A stretch of 64,000 bases of DNA from JAOUEA01 sp963734685 (GCA_963734685.1 CAVTIC010000001.1:992001-1056000), one strand, 5' to 3'; shown: positions 43,858 to 53,312, numbered from the stretch's first letter. Numbers and translations are program-made. The notes: generated by a model from the letters alone, not told the origin.

Positions 43858-44297
43858 TGCGCTCCGTGGCCTCGGATCTTCACTCGACCGTCGCCAACCG
43901 GCTGCGGGCGGTGGGGCAGCGATATACCGCGCAGCGAGAATCGCTGGTGACCGCGCTCGAAGCTGCGCGCACGCCGCTCTCGACCGCCGAGATCGTCGCT
44001 GCCCACACGGGTCCGCAGAGCTCCGTCTATCGCAACCTCTCGGTGCTCGAGCACGCAGGTGTGGTGCGCCGAGTGATCACCGAGGGAGAGTTCGCTCGGT
44101 TCGAGCTCACGGAGGAGCTCACGGAGCACCACCATCACCTGATCTGCTCGAACTGCGGCAGGGTCGAGGACGTGACCATCCCGCCCGAACTCGAATCCAC
44201 GATGGACCGCACTGTCGACCGGCTCGCGCGGCGTAGCGGGTTCGCGAAGGTGCGTCACCGGCTCGACCTGATCGGCACGTGCCGCGCCTGCGCCTGA
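43854..44297 (+). CDS. zur: Fur family transcriptional regulator, probably zinc uptake regulator Zur
   Basis: A 147-residue regulator. The winged helix spans residues 8-80 (LRAVGQRYTAQRESLVTALEA, SVYRNLSVLEHAGVVRRV); the metal and dimer domain has EHHHHLICSNCGRVEDV with the structural CxxC and a second CxxC at the end (CRAC). Placement as the fourth gene of a zinc uptake operon makes Zur far more likely than Fur. It should repress the operon when zinc is plentiful, through the palindrome at 41218. ATGA overlap with znuB; the ATG 43857 is an alternative start. Confidence 0.88.
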   Translation: MMRSVASDLHSTVANRLRAVGQRYTAQRESLVTALEAARTPLSTAEIVAAHTGPQSSVYRNLSVLEHAGVVRRVITEGEFARFELTEELTEHHHHLICSNCGRVEDVTIPPELESTMDRTVDRLARRSGFAKVRHRLDLIGTCRACA

Positions 44298-44310
44298 GGC
44301 TCCGGCGCGA

Positions 44311-45072
44311 TCAGGGCGTGAGGTAGGGCTCCTCGGGAGGATCGATCGGCTCGATCGACTCGGCCTGCACGAGGATGTCGCTGCCCAACGGGTAGATCGG
44401 ACCGGTCACGCGCACCCACTCGTCGGTCTCGAACCCGCCCGGCGGGGCGTCGACCACCGTCACGTAACTGATCGTCGCGTCGGCCACGCAGCAGGTGATC
44501 ACGAATCGCGTGAGCTGGAAACGGTCCGCCTCGCCCGGTTCCTCGGTCACGAAGCCTTCGATCGTGACGCGCTCGCCGGCTCTCGCCCGCAGCGCGGCCT
44601 CGGCATCGACGACCGCGCGCGCGGCGGCCACGTCGACCAGGTCGATCGGGCCGCTCACGATGCGCGCGCTCGAGCCGATGCCCGACGAGTTCGAGCGTCG
44701 GTTCACCGCGTAGGACCCGAGCGTGGCGGGGGGCAACGTCAACAGCAGCACGACCGGCAGCACGATCACGCCCAGCATCCATGTCTCGCGGTTGCCCAGG
44801 GGCTGCGGGTCGCGCACCCGTGCCGACGCGAGACGGCCGAGTGCCGCAACGGTCGCGAGCACCGCGCCGAGCGGCACGAGCCACGCGGTGCGGCTCGACA
44901 GGTACAAAGACGTGCGCCCGGCTGCCATCAGGAACCAGAAGAGCCCCGCCCACGCGGTGATGGCGAGTCCCGCCGCCACACGCGGGGCGCTGAATCGAGG
45001 ACGGTCGTCCGTCGGCACGGTCATCGCATCGTTCGCATACGTGCTCACCTCGTCGTTCGCATGCGTGCTCAC
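44311..45072 (-). CDS. TIGR03943/DUF1980 family membrane protein
   Basis: A 253-residue protein with three to four N-terminal helices (residues 30-51, 58-76, 97-116) and an extracytoplasmic C-terminal domain containing ITCCVADATISY, a conserved feature of this family. These proteins usually lie next to a DUF318 permease, as here, and several are under zinc control, so a role in metal transport is likely but unproven. GTG 45072 includes two copies of a peptide repeat (STHANDE, STYANDA); GTG 45048 and ATG 45024 are alternative starts. Confidence 0.82.
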   Translation of the reverse strand: MSTHANDEVSTYANDAMTVPTDDRPRFSAPRVAAGLAITAWAGLFWFLMAAGRTSLYLSSRTAWLVPLGAVLATVAALGRLASARVRDPQPLGNRETWMLGVIVLPVVLLLTLPPATLGSYAVNRRSNSSGIGSSARIVSGPIDLVDVAAARAVVDAEAALRARAGERVTIEGFVTEEPGEADRFQLTRFVITCCVADATISYVTVVDAPPGGFETDEWVRVTGPIYPLGSDILVQAESIEPIDPPEEPYLTP

Positions 45073-45096
45073 CCGTCGTTCGCATGTGTGCTCAAC
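45029..45096. repeat. three tandem 21-bp repeats, period 23-24
   Basis: Units at 45029-45049, 45053-45073 and 45076-45096, each starting TCGTTCGCAT and differing at 1-3 bases. They cover the gap between the DUF318 gene stop and the TIGR03943 start and run into its first codons (STHANDE/STYANDA). Could be slippage expansion or stacked operator sites. Confidence 0.8.
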
Positions 45097-46114
45097 CCCA
45101 GATCACCTGGATCCACAGGGTGGCCGCGAGCGTGGTCGCGCCGACCGCGATCACCACCGCCCGCAGGAACCCACGCCGGTACGTGCCCACGTAGAGCGCC
45201 GCGAGCTTCAGGTCGACCATGGGCCCGAAGACCAGGAACGCGAGCTGCGATGCGGGACCGAACGCCGTGAACGAGGCTGCGACGAAGGCATCGGATTCCG
45301 AACACAGCGACATCACGAACGCGAGCGCCATCATCGCGATCAGGCTGAGCACCGGCAGACCCGCGACCCCGTCGACGATCGACTGGGGCACGAACGTCTG
45401 GATCGCGGCAGCCATCGCCGCACCCATGATCAGGAACCGGGCCATGAACACGACGTCGCCGGTCAGGTGACCGAAGAACCGGCGCCATCCAGGCTCGGCG
45501 TCGTCGGCCTCGTGCGCCTCGACCTGGCCCGCTCTCGCTCGCAACAACTCGCCCGATCGCAGCCGGCCCATCACCCATCCGACCGTCATCGCCACGATGA
45601 AGCCGAGCGCGAGCCGTCCGAGCACCATGATCCAGAGGGTGTCGCGCCCCCGGTAGGCGACGAAGGTCGACGCCACGACGACGGGGTTCACGATCGGCGC
45701 CGCGAGCATGAACGTCACCGCAGCGCTCGGTGCGAGCCCCTTCGCCGCGAGGCGCCGGGCCACCGGTACCGACCCACATTCGCAGACGGGGAACGCGACA
45801 CCCGCGGCAGCGGCCGCCGGCAGCTGGAGCCCACGGGGCAGCAGCGCGATGCGCGCGAACGCCGAGGCGGGCACGAGCACTTCGATCGCCGCCGAGACCG
45901 TGGCGCCGAGCAGGATGAACGGCATCGCTTCGACCAGGAGCGAGCCGAACACGATCAACAGGTTGCGCAGCCACGGCACGCTCGAGGGATCGGCCAGCCG
46001 CGCGAGCACGGCGATGCCCGCGAGCAGGGCCAGCACCCGAAGCACCGGGGGTCCCGAGCGGGCGCGCGAGGACGGTCCGGTTGGGGGCGAGCGCGCTTCG
46101 ACCTCGAGCGCCAT
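45092..46114 (-). CDS. permease of the DUF318/UPF0718 family
   Basis: A 340-residue membrane protein with about eight helices in two halves. It carries family motifs GVAFPVCECGSVPVARRL with the Cys pair, LAAPIVNPVVVAST and ALAFVMSLCSESDAFVAASF. Related proteins (ArsP, YcgR-like) move organoarsenicals or are linked to metal stress. Pairing with TIGR03943 and the zinc operon next door favours zinc handling. ATG shares one base with the preceding stop (TGATG). Confidence 0.88.
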   Translation of the reverse strand: MALEVEARSPPTGPSSRARSGPPVLRVLALLAGIAVLARLADPSSVPWLRNLLIVFGSLLVEAMPFILLGATVSAAIEVLVPASAFARIALLPRGLQLPAAAAAGVAFPVCECGSVPVARRLAAKGLAPSAAVTFMLAAPIVNPVVVASTFVAYRGRDTLWIMVLGRLALGFIVAMTVGWVMGRLRSGELLRARAGQVEAHEADDAEPGWRRFFGHLTGDVVFMARFLIMGAAMAAAIQTFVPQSIVDGVAGLPVLSLIAMMALAFVMSLCSESDAFVAASFTAFGPASQLAFLVFGPMVDLKLAALYVGTYRRGFLRAVVIAVGATTLAATLWIQVIWG

Positions 46115-47472
46115 CAGCAGTACCTCGAGAACGCGACGGCGAACGACGGGTACACGTCGTCGAACAGGGCTTCGCCATCCGGGCCCCGCTCGCGTCGCAT
46201 GGCGTCGGCCACTCGTTCCGCGGTGACGGAGCTGTCGACGAGCACCTCACGGTCGAGGAAGAGTCCGTCCGCGGCCACGCCCTGGACGACGGGAGTCCCG
46301 AGCGCGGTCTCGACGTCGGCCGCGAGCTCGGCGGCGTCGTCCGGCGCCTCGCTCCGCAGCGACCCCGTGCCTGCCACCACGAACGTTGCGTCGGGCACGA
46401 GACCGCGGACCGTCGCAACGATCCCGGCGGTCGCCGTGTCGACGCCCGATACGCGCCCATCGAGCACCACGCCCAGCACGTCGGTGATCCGGTCCGAACC
46501 GAGGTCTTCCGACGTCACGATCGTCCTGGCCGTTGCGGCGGCGTGCCGGGGGTCGCCCGCCGCGCCGACCACCCGGTCGCGGTCAGCGGCGTCGACGTAC
46601 CACCCGTTGCCGATGATGCCGCGGTCGGCCGGGTCGGTGATGATCGCGCCGACGCGGGCACGCTGATCCGTGTCGTGGTCGAGGTCGTCGGCGAACGTCG
46701 CGATCACCGAGCCGGCCTCTGCGGTCGACCATGCCTCGGAGAGGTCACCGTCGTCCTCCCGAACCGTCGTGCCGGTGATGCCGTGTGCCGACGGCAATCC
46801 GCCCGTGCCGATCGTCGTGAGCGTGGCTGCCGGGTCCATCGGTAACGACCCGGTTTCGCCCTCGAGGGTGCCCGAGCCTTCGCGCAGGGCACGGCGCAGG
46901 TACGGCCAGGCGTCGGGCTCCGCCTCGAGGTCGGGAGAGCCGAGGCCCTTCAAGGCGATGACCACGACGAGTGGTGTCGGACCCGCGCGGTCGTTCGCCA
47001 CGCCGTCGATCGCCTCGCCGGTGCGCACCTCGGGATGGTCCCGCGTGTATCCCGTGATCGTCTCGAGCGTGGGCGCGATCGCGTCGAGGCGGAGTCCGTC
47101 GGGCAACGTTCCCGGGTTCACTCCGCCACCGAGGAAGACGATCGGCACGCTCGTATCCGGAAGAGGACCGAGCGCCGTGCCGGATGTGCCCGAGCCCGGC
47201 CAGTCGACTCGCTCGCCGTTCTGGACCTCTGTCGAGACCATGCCGAGGCCGGAGGTCGCGGCCATCACGTCAGGAGAACGCCCCTCCCGGAAACCGGAGG
47301 CGATCGCGTGGCGCAACTCGCGCGGCAGGAGGCAGAAGGGCACCGAGGCCTGGGCTTCCGTCCCGCCGGCGTCGCAGCTGTTCCCGACGCAGAACAAGCG
47401 GAGCACCAGGGCCGGTGCCCCCACGAGCGCGAGGATCAGTAGCAGGGTCGAGAGCCGACGACCGATGGGCAT
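46114..47472 (-). CDS. alkaline-phosphatase-superfamily-like protein with degenerate active site
   Basis: A 452-residue exported protein: N-terminal helix at residues 8-26, then a domain similar to its divergent neighbour at 47597. Matching blocks are PDAWPYLRRALREGSGT and AATLTTIGTGGLPSAHGITG. Positions that bind metal in the neighbour are changed: the strand LVTLVWDAGG equivalent is VVVIALKGLG (Asp to Lys), and TADHASM is AGTGSLRS. It therefore may be a non-catalytic binding or regulatory partner. It ends 1 base into the DUF318 gene. Family relation is seen by motif comparison only. Confidence 0.75.
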   Translation of the reverse strand: MPIGRRLSTLLLILALVGAPALVLRLFCVGNSCDAGGTEAQASVPFCLLPRELRHAIASGFREGRSPDVMAATSGLGMVSTEVQNGERVDWPGSGTSGTALGPLPDTSVPIVFLGGGVNPGTLPDGLRLDAIAPTLETITGYTRDHPEVRTGEAIDGVANDRAGPTPLVVVIALKGLGSPDLEAEPDAWPYLRRALREGSGTLEGETGSLPMDPAATLTTIGTGGLPSAHGITGTTVREDDGDLSEAWSTAEAGSVIATFADDLDHDTDQRARVGAIITDPADRGIIGNGWYVDAADRDRVVGAAGDPRHAAATARTIVTSEDLGSDRITDVLGVVLDGRVSGVDTATAGIVATVRGLVPDATFVVAGTGSLRSEAPDDAAELAADVETALGTPVVQGVAADGLFLDREVLVDSSVTAERVADAMRRERGPDGEALFDDVYPSFAVAFSRYC

Positions 47473-47596
47473 GCACCCACGCTACCTCGGTCGGCCGGCG
47501 CGGCCGAGCGCCCCCGAACCCGTCACATACTCTCCACTCGGTCCCGGGCCCGCTCGGTTGTCGACGTCGACCGGGGTCGTGTTCTCTATCCCGACC

Positions 47597-49249
47597 ATGT
47601 TCATCCGTCGCGCCGCCGCGCCCGTCGCCGTGCTCGCCGTGCTCGCCGGCACCCTGCTCGTCCGGCCGCGCGCCGAGGCCGTCGCCGAGACCGGCGACCG
47701 CGATCTCGTCAAGGTCGCCTGTTCACTCCCGCACGAGCAGTTGCTCCGCATCTGGCGAGGATGGCGTCCCGACCGCGGCGCGCAGCTCAGCTTCGTTCCG
47801 AAGGAACCGAACTTCGTCGGCTCCGGGCTGCCGCACGTCGGGCCATGGGACTACATCCAGACCGTGCCGATGCTCTGGTACGGCCCGGGATACGTGAATG
47901 CTCAGGGCGAGATCGACCGTCCGGTCACCGTCGCCGGCATCGCGCCTACCGCGGCGGAGCTGCTGAAGTTCGACGGGTTCCGGGCGCCGGACGGGCAGCC
48001 GATGACCGAGGCCCTGCTGCCTGAGGCACAGCGCGAGATCCCCAAGCTGTTCGTCACCCTCGTCTGGGACGCCGGCGGCATCAACGTGCTCGAGGAGTAC
48101 CCCAACGCCTGGCCGTTCACGAGATCACTGATCCCGAAGGGCACCTGGTACACCGACGCCACCGTGGGATCGTCGCCCACGAGCACCGCGCAGATCCACG
48201 CCACGATCGGCACGGGATCGTTCCCGTTGCACCACGGCATCGTCGGGCACAACATGCTGGTCGCGGGCGACATCACCGGTCCTTGGAACCAAGGCCCGAG
48301 CTTCCTCGTGGAGCCGACCTTCGCAGACATCTACGACCGGGCCCTCGACAACGAACCGATCGCGGGCATCGTGGGCACGGTCGACATCCATTTCGGCATG
48401 CTCGGGCACGGGTCGTTCTTCTCCGGCGGCGACCGAGACATCGCGCTCACCCGCTCGGTGATCGGCGGAGAGACGCTCACCGACGAAGGTTTCGAATGGA
48501 ACCTGCCGGAGCGTGAGGCCGCGTACTACCAGCTCGCGGGGTACGCCAACGACGTCGGCGGATTCGAGCGGGACAAGCAGCAGGTCGACCAGGCCGACGG
48601 GCAGCTCGACGGTAAATGGCGCGACAACGACATCGAGGAGTTGCTGCAGGGCTTCGACACGCCAGCCCGCACCCCCTACCAGCAGCGCGTGGTCGAAGAC
48701 GTGATCCGGCAGGAAGGCTTCGGCGTCGACGACGTGCCCGACCTGCTGTACCTGAACTTCAAGGAGATCGACTACGTCAGCCACGTCTGGTCGATGAACT
48801 CGCCCGAGATGCTCGACGCCGTGGCCGCACAGGACCGCGCGCTGAAGGACCTCGTGACGTTCCTCGACCGCGAGGTGGGCACGGGCGAGTGGGCGATGGT
48901 GCTCACGGCGGACCATGCATCGATGCCCGACCCCGCCGCGAGCGGCGGCTACCAGATCTCGACCGGCCCGATGCAGGAGATGATCAACCGGGAGTTCGGT
49001 CGTCCTGGCGGGCCCGAGATCGTCGAGCTGATGCAACCGACCCAGGCGTTCCTGAACCTCGAGGAGCTCGAGGCGAACGGTCACACGGTCGACGACGTCG
49101 CTCGGTTCATGATGACGTTCACGCAGGCACAGACAGCCGGCGGCGGCGTGGTACCCAACCCCGGCCAGGAGAACGACGTCGTCATGACGGCCGCGTTCCC
49201 GTCGGCGTTGATGCAGGATCTCCCGTGCTTGCCGGAGGCGCAGCGATAG
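47597..49249 (+). CDS. exported alkaline phosphatase superfamily hydrolase
   Basis: A 550-residue protein with signal/anchor residues 5-22. Domain features of the superfamily are LFVTLVWDAGG (metal Asp), TDATVGSSPTSTAQIHATIGTGS (nucleophile Thr/Ser and IGTG turn), IAGIVGTVDIHFGMLGHGS, and LTADHASMPDP (metal Asp-His). It should hydrolyse a phosphate or phosphodiester outside the cell; type I phosphodiesterase/nucleotide pyrophosphatase relatives are closest. 124 bases divergent from the degenerate paralogue and 138 bases upstream of a large membrane protein. Confidence 0.82.
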   Translation: MFIRRAAAPVAVLAVLAGTLLVRPRAEAVAETGDRDLVKVACSLPHEQLLRIWRGWRPDRGAQLSFVPKEPNFVGSGLPHVGPWDYIQTVPMLWYGPGYVNAQGEIDRPVTVAGIAPTAAELLKFDGFRAPDGQPMTEALLPEAQREIPKLFVTLVWDAGGINVLEEYPNAWPFTRSLIPKGTWYTDATVGSSPTSTAQIHATIGTGSFPLHHGIVGHNMLVAGDITGPWNQGPSFLVEPTFADIYDRALDNEPIAGIVGTVDIHFGMLGHGSFFSGGDRDIALTRSVIGGETLTDEGFEWNLPEREAAYYQLAGYANDVGGFERDKQQVDQADGQLDGKWRDNDIEELLQGFDTPARTPYQQRVVEDVIRQEGFGVDDVPDLLYLNFKEIDYVSHVWSMNSPEMLDAVAAQDRALKDLVTFLDREVGTGEWAMVLTADHASMPDPAASGGYQISTGPMQEMINREFGRPGGPEIVELMQPTQAFLNLEELEANGHTVDDVARFMMTFTQAQTAGGGVVPNPGQENDVVMTAAFPSALMQDLPCLPEAQR

Positions 49250-49387
49250 CCGTCGCGCGTCCACACGACGACGGCCTCGGCGGCATCACGGGCTCGCTCG
49301 TCTATCCTGTGGCGGTCCCCACAGCCTCCGCGTGGTTGTGGGCTGCCCGATGACCTCCCGCCGATGACCTCCTGGAGGACACGCTCG

Positions 49388-52300
49388 ATGGCTGCGACCG
49401 ACACCGTGGAAGCCCCTGCCGACGACACGGCGTCGCGCGGATCCGGCCCCGGCTCGAGATGGCTCGGCTCGTGGTGGATGGTCGGCGGGTTCGCCCTGCT
49501 GATGCTGCTCGTGCTCGGCTGGAAGTTCCTGGCCGATCCGAGCCTGTCGGCGCCGACGCGGGATCCCGCCTGGTACACCTGGCGCGCCCAGGTGATCCTG
49601 GAAGGCGACCCAGTGCGCGTCGCGCAGGAATGGGGCCCGAACGGCCTGTTCGCCGGTGGGTACCGCATCGCGGTGCCGCTCGCTGGGGCATTGCTGCAGC
49701 AGGTCGTGGGCATCGATCGCTACACGTTCAGCGCGTACCTCATGATCGGCATCCCGATCCTCACCGGCCTCGCGCTCGGCGCGGCACTGTTCCGCAGCCG
49801 CCGGGATCCGTTGGTGGTGTTGACCACGCTGCTGGCGACGGTCGCCTTGTTCCTCACCACCCCGTACGTCGGTTACCTCGACAACATCACGGTGCTCTTC
49901 CTGCTCGCGCTGATGATCCCATTCGTCCACGAGGCTCGAACCTCGTGGGGCGCCCGAACGGCGTTGTTCCTGATCGGAATCGCGGCGGCGTTCACGCACC
50001 CGACCACGTGCGTGATCTTCGGCGTCGTGCTGATGGGGGTGTTCGGGTTCCACTTCCTCACGAGCCGGTTCTCGTTCGGGGCGGCGTTGCGGGCCGACGC
50101 TCCGATGCTGATGTCGGTCGGCTTCGGCATGATCGCCGGGCTCGCGATGTGGGTGGTCGGCATCTGGGGCAAGCCCGCGAGCCTCGCCGAGGCTGCGCTG
50201 CCGCCGCCGTACACGGCGAAGTTCTTCACCGACCGTCTCGTCGAGTGGGTCGAGTCGCTGCAGCCGATCGTGATCGTGCCGTTCATCGTGGTCGCGATCG
50301 CCTCGACGATCCTGCTGTCGAGGCGCACGCGCGAGCCCGCCCGCACCGAGGACCAGGTCTCGATCTGGTGGCTGATCGCGTTCGCGGGCGCGGCGAGCGT
50401 GTTCACGGGAGCGACGCTGCCCTACTACCGGTTCATGAACGCCTCGGCTGCTCCGATGGCTCTCGTCGGCCTCGGCGCGTTCGTCGCGATCCGATGGCTG
50501 CTGCGCGACCGGCGAGGCCCTGCCCTCGTTGCCGGCGCGATCGGTGCCGTGCTCGTGGTCGCCTCGCTCGGGTACGTCCTCATCGACGGGGTGCAGAACC
50601 GCTGGGTGAGCGAGGCGAACCAGTGGGCGAACCAGCAGGTGCGCACGTCGCTCGCCGCGGTGAACGAGGTCGTCGACGCCGCCGGTGAGCGACCGAACGT
50701 GCTCGTCGTGAACTACGGCGACACCGACGACCCGGCGACAGGCACGAACACGGCCTACGGCTGGGCGAAGACCTACACGAACGTCTTCCGTACCGGGCTG
50801 CCGGGGGAGGCGATCGAGCGCTCTGTCACCTACCTCGGCGCGATCGACAACTTCCTCGCGGGGGAGCGCACCACGTCGACCGCAGGCAGCGAAGGCTACA
50901 CGGACGCGGCGACCGCCCACTGGTGCGAGGCCTTCGGCGGTCCCGACGCCCTCTGCGACCCGGACGGCAAGAAGGCCGAGGACTTCCAGCCGAGGTTCGA
51001 GGAGTTCTCCGAACCGCCCGTCGTGTTCCTGGTCGGTCAGTACTACGGCGGCCTCTGCAACGGGGTCGAGGCATGCTCGGGCGAACAGCAGCAGCGGACG
51101 CTCGACGCCGTGACGGCGCAGGGCGTCGAGGTCGGGCCGGATGTCTACGTGATCGAGGGCGACGGCTTGTGGTCGCCTCCGCCCGAGGTCGTCAAGAGGG
51201 CGCAGGCCGCCGCGGCCGAGGAAGCCTCGAAGTTCGAGGCCCACCCCGGGCCGCTCGAGAACCTGCCCCAGAACCTGCTGGTGGTCCTGCTCCTCGCGCT
51301 GCTCCTGATCGTGCCGGGTTGGCTCGCGTCGAGCTGGCTCGGTATCCGCACGACCGTCGATCGCATCGCGCTGATCCCCGGCATGTCCGTGGTGATCGTG
51401 CTGCTCGCCGGCATCGCGGTGCTCGCCGTGTGGCGCGGCCCGCTGAGCGTGGCGAAAGGGTGGATGGTCGTCGTCGTCGCGATCGGCCTCGGCGCGGCGC
51501 TGCGCATGGCCGACGCATGGCTCAAGCGTCCGCTCGAGGCGTTCGGCGGGTTCTTCAACGCCATGTTCGCGGCGTTCTCCAACCGCGACTTCTCGGTGCT
51601 GATGGGGGTGCAGTTCCTCGCGCAAGCCGGACAGGGCGTCGTGCAGGGTGCGATCGCGAAGTCGCTCGCGTTCGGTGGTCAGGAAGGCTTCGACGTGCAG
51701 AACCTGCCGTCGGCCGACTACCTGCTCACCGTCGTGCTGGCCCTCTACGTCCCGTACACGCTGATCTCGCCGTTCATCGGTGTGTTCATCGACCGGTTCC
51801 CGCGGCGCCGCGTCGTGTGGTGGGCCGATGTCGTCACCGCCGTCGTGGTCGTGGTCGTCGCGCTCGCCGTGCTCCTGCCGCTCGGCTCCGACACGACCGA
51901 GGGCAAAGCCTTCGCGACCGGCTCGCTGATCATCGGACTGCTGGCCGTGCAGGCGTGTGTGCGCATCGCTCTGGCGGTGAAGTCCGCCGCGATGCCCGAC
52001 GTGCTCTCGGGCAAGGACCTGCTGCAGGGCAACGGTCTGTCGCAGGCAGGCGGGGCGCTCGCACAGATCTTCGGCATCGTGTTCGGCGGCGCGCTCGCAG
52101 GCTTCGTGCCGCCATTCGTCCCGGTCGTCGTCGGCGCCGCGGTGCTGCTCGTCGGCGCCTTCGTCGCGAAACAGTTGCGCCACGCCGAGCTCCGTCCGCA
52201 CGAGACCACGTTCGCCCAGGAGGCGTCGCAGGTCGTCCGGAACATCGTGGCCGGCCTGAAGGAGGTCGCGAGCCGAGCGCCCGCCGCCCTCGGGCTCTCG

Positions 52301-52912
52301 TCGTTCCAGATGCTGCGCTACCAGTTCTGGGGCTTCGGCTTGTTCGTGTTCGGTCTCTACGCGAAGAACCTCGTGGCGGGCGGCGACTCCGACACGCTCT
52401 CGTTGGTGCTCTCGGGCTTGGGCGGCCTGGTCGGCGGCGCGCTCGGCATGGTCGTGGCCCAGAAGTACAAGGACCGTGTGCCGCCGGTGCGCCTGTTGCT
52501 CATGTCGATGGTGCTGCTCGGCATCGGAACGATCGTGGGTGGGCTGTTCGTCTCGGTAGCCGGGTTCGCCGCGATGCTGTTCATCGGCTTCTTCTCGTTC
52601 TTCGTGGGGAAGATCTCTGCCGACACGATCGTGCAGCAGACGATGCCCGACGACTTCCGCGGCCGGGCTTTCGCGTTGTTCGACATCGCGTACAACCTGG
52701 GCTACATCGTGCCGGCGGTGATCCTCTTCGTGCTCTGGACCGAGAACAGCGAGGTCACGACCCGTTCGATCCTGCTGGTGTCGGGCGTGGTGTTCCTCGG
52801 GCTCACGGCGCTCGTTGCGGCCTGGGCTCGTCGCATCCGCGGGCAGTTCGCGCCGCAGGACGACCTGATCGAGATCGACGGCGAGCCCGTGGTGCCGGCG
52901 GAGGTCGACTGA
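49388..52912 (+). CDS. large membrane protein: GT-C-like N-terminal domain fused to MFS-type C-terminal domain
   Basis: A 1174-residue polytopic protein. Residues 25-430 have about ten helices and, in the first outside loop, APTRDPAWYTWRAQVILEG, an acidic motif like that of GT-C glycosyltransferases. Residues 430-630 form a large outside domain. Two or three helices link to residues 720-1155, a twelve-helix MFS-like half (VQFLAQAGQGVVQGAIAKSL, FIGVFIDRFPRRRVVWWADV). The C-terminal tail is acidic and cytoplasmic. ATG 49388 follows GGAGG; the longer ATG 49364 lies before that site. No known family has this order that I recognise. Confidence 0.75.
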   Translation: MAATDTVEAPADDTASRGSGPGSRWLGSWWMVGGFALLMLLVLGWKFLADPSLSAPTRDPAWYTWRAQVILEGDPVRVAQEWGPNGLFAGGYRIAVPLAGALLQQVVGIDRYTFSAYLMIGIPILTGLALGAALFRSRRDPLVVLTTLLATVALFLTTPYVGYLDNITVLFLLALMIPFVHEARTSWGARTALFLIGIAAAFTHPTTCVIFGVVLMGVFGFHFLTSRFSFGAALRADAPMLMSVGFGMIAGLAMWVVGIWGKPASLAEAALPPPYTAKFFTDRLVEWVESLQPIVIVPFIVVAIASTILLSRRTREPARTEDQVSIWWLIAFAGAASVFTGATLPYYRFMNASAAPMALVGLGAFVAIRWLLRDRRGPALVAGAIGAVLVVASLGYVLIDGVQNRWVSEANQWANQQVRTSLAAVNEVVDAAGERPNVLVVNYGDTDDPATGTNTAYGWAKTYTNVFRTGLPGEAIERSVTYLGAIDNFLAGERTTSTAGSEGYTDAATAHWCEAFGGPDALCDPDGKKAEDFQPRFEEFSEPPVVFLVGQYYGGLCNGVEACSGEQQQRTLDAVTAQGVEVGPDVYVIEGDGLWSPPPEVVKRAQAAAAEEASKFEAHPGPLENLPQNLLVVLLLALLLIVPGWLASSWLGIRTTVDRIALIPGMSVVIVLLAGIAVLAVWRGPLSVAKGWMVVVVAIGLGAALRMADAWLKRPLEAFGGFFNAMFAAFSNRDFSVLMGVQFLAQAGQGVVQGAIAKSLAFGGQEGFDVQNLPSADYLLTVVLALYVPYTLISPFIGVFIDRFPRRRVVWWADVVTAVVVVVVALAVLLPLGSDTTEGKAFATGSLIIGLLAVQACVRIALAVKSAAMPDVLSGKDLLQGNGLSQAGGALAQIFGIVFGGALAGFVPPFVPVVVGAAVLLVGAFVAKQLRHAELRPHETTFAQEASQVVRNIVAGLKEVASRAPAALGLSSFQMLRYQFWGFGLFVFGLYAKNLVAGGDSDTLSLVLSGLGGLVGGALGMVVAQKYKDRVPPVRLLLMSMVLLGIGTIVGGLFVSVAGFAAMLFIGFFSFFVGKISADTIVQQTMPDDFRGRAFALFDIAYNLGYIVPAVILFVLWTENSEVTTRSILLVSGVVFLGLTALVAAWARRIRGQFAPQDDLIEIDGEPVVPAEVD

Positions 52913-52952
52913 CCCGGAACCGCAGACGGCCGAGCGTTCAGGCGGTCGGGAA

Positions 52953-53261
52953 CTAGACGGGCGGCACGATCTCGCGCTCGTACGACGGGAAGTAGTTCGT
53001 GATCTGTCCGAGGCCGAACGAGCCGAGGATCTGCTCCTTTGTCTCACGATCGAGCAGGAACCGGAACGAGGCTTCGACGAGCTCCTCGGGGGTGCGATAG
53101 CGCGTACCGAACCGCTCCCACTCGGCGCGGGACACCGTGACCACGTGCTCGCTCGTCGAGCCGTCGCCGTCGGTCAGGCGCACGTGGAACCTCGAGACCA
53201 GATTCTCGATGTCGGTGCGTTCGATATCGATCGTCGTGGGTTGGGTTGCGTCGCCGGACAT
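52953..53261 (-). CDS. small protein, unknown
   Basis: A 102-residue acidic protein when started at ATG 53261 (MSGDATQP). Strand-rich sequence includes LVSRFHVRLTDGDGS and SRAEWERFGTRYRTPEELVEASFRFLLDRE, then a C-terminal GSFGLGQITNYFPSYEREI. Alternative ATGs at 53273 and 53291 add 4 or 10 residues. No recognised domain. It is divergent from an alpha/beta hydrolase 52 bases away. Confidence 0.7.
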   Translation of the reverse strand: MSGDATQPTTIDIERTDIENLVSRFHVRLTDGDGSTSEHVVTVSRAEWERFGTRYRTPEELVEASFRFLLDRETKEQILGSFGLGQITNYFPSYEREIVPPV

Positions 53262-53312
53262 CGTAGGTGGCATCGTACGCTCGGGTGCCATGCTTGAGGT
53301 AGCACGGACGCC

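Noticed and set aside
49286..53047. A 1253-codon open frame antisense to the GT-C/MFS gene
   Set aside because: It mirrors the codon pattern of the real gene in high-GC DNA, is rich in Arg, His, Asp and Glu, and shows no domain or ribosome site. The plus-strand gene has clear membrane helices and an SD site.
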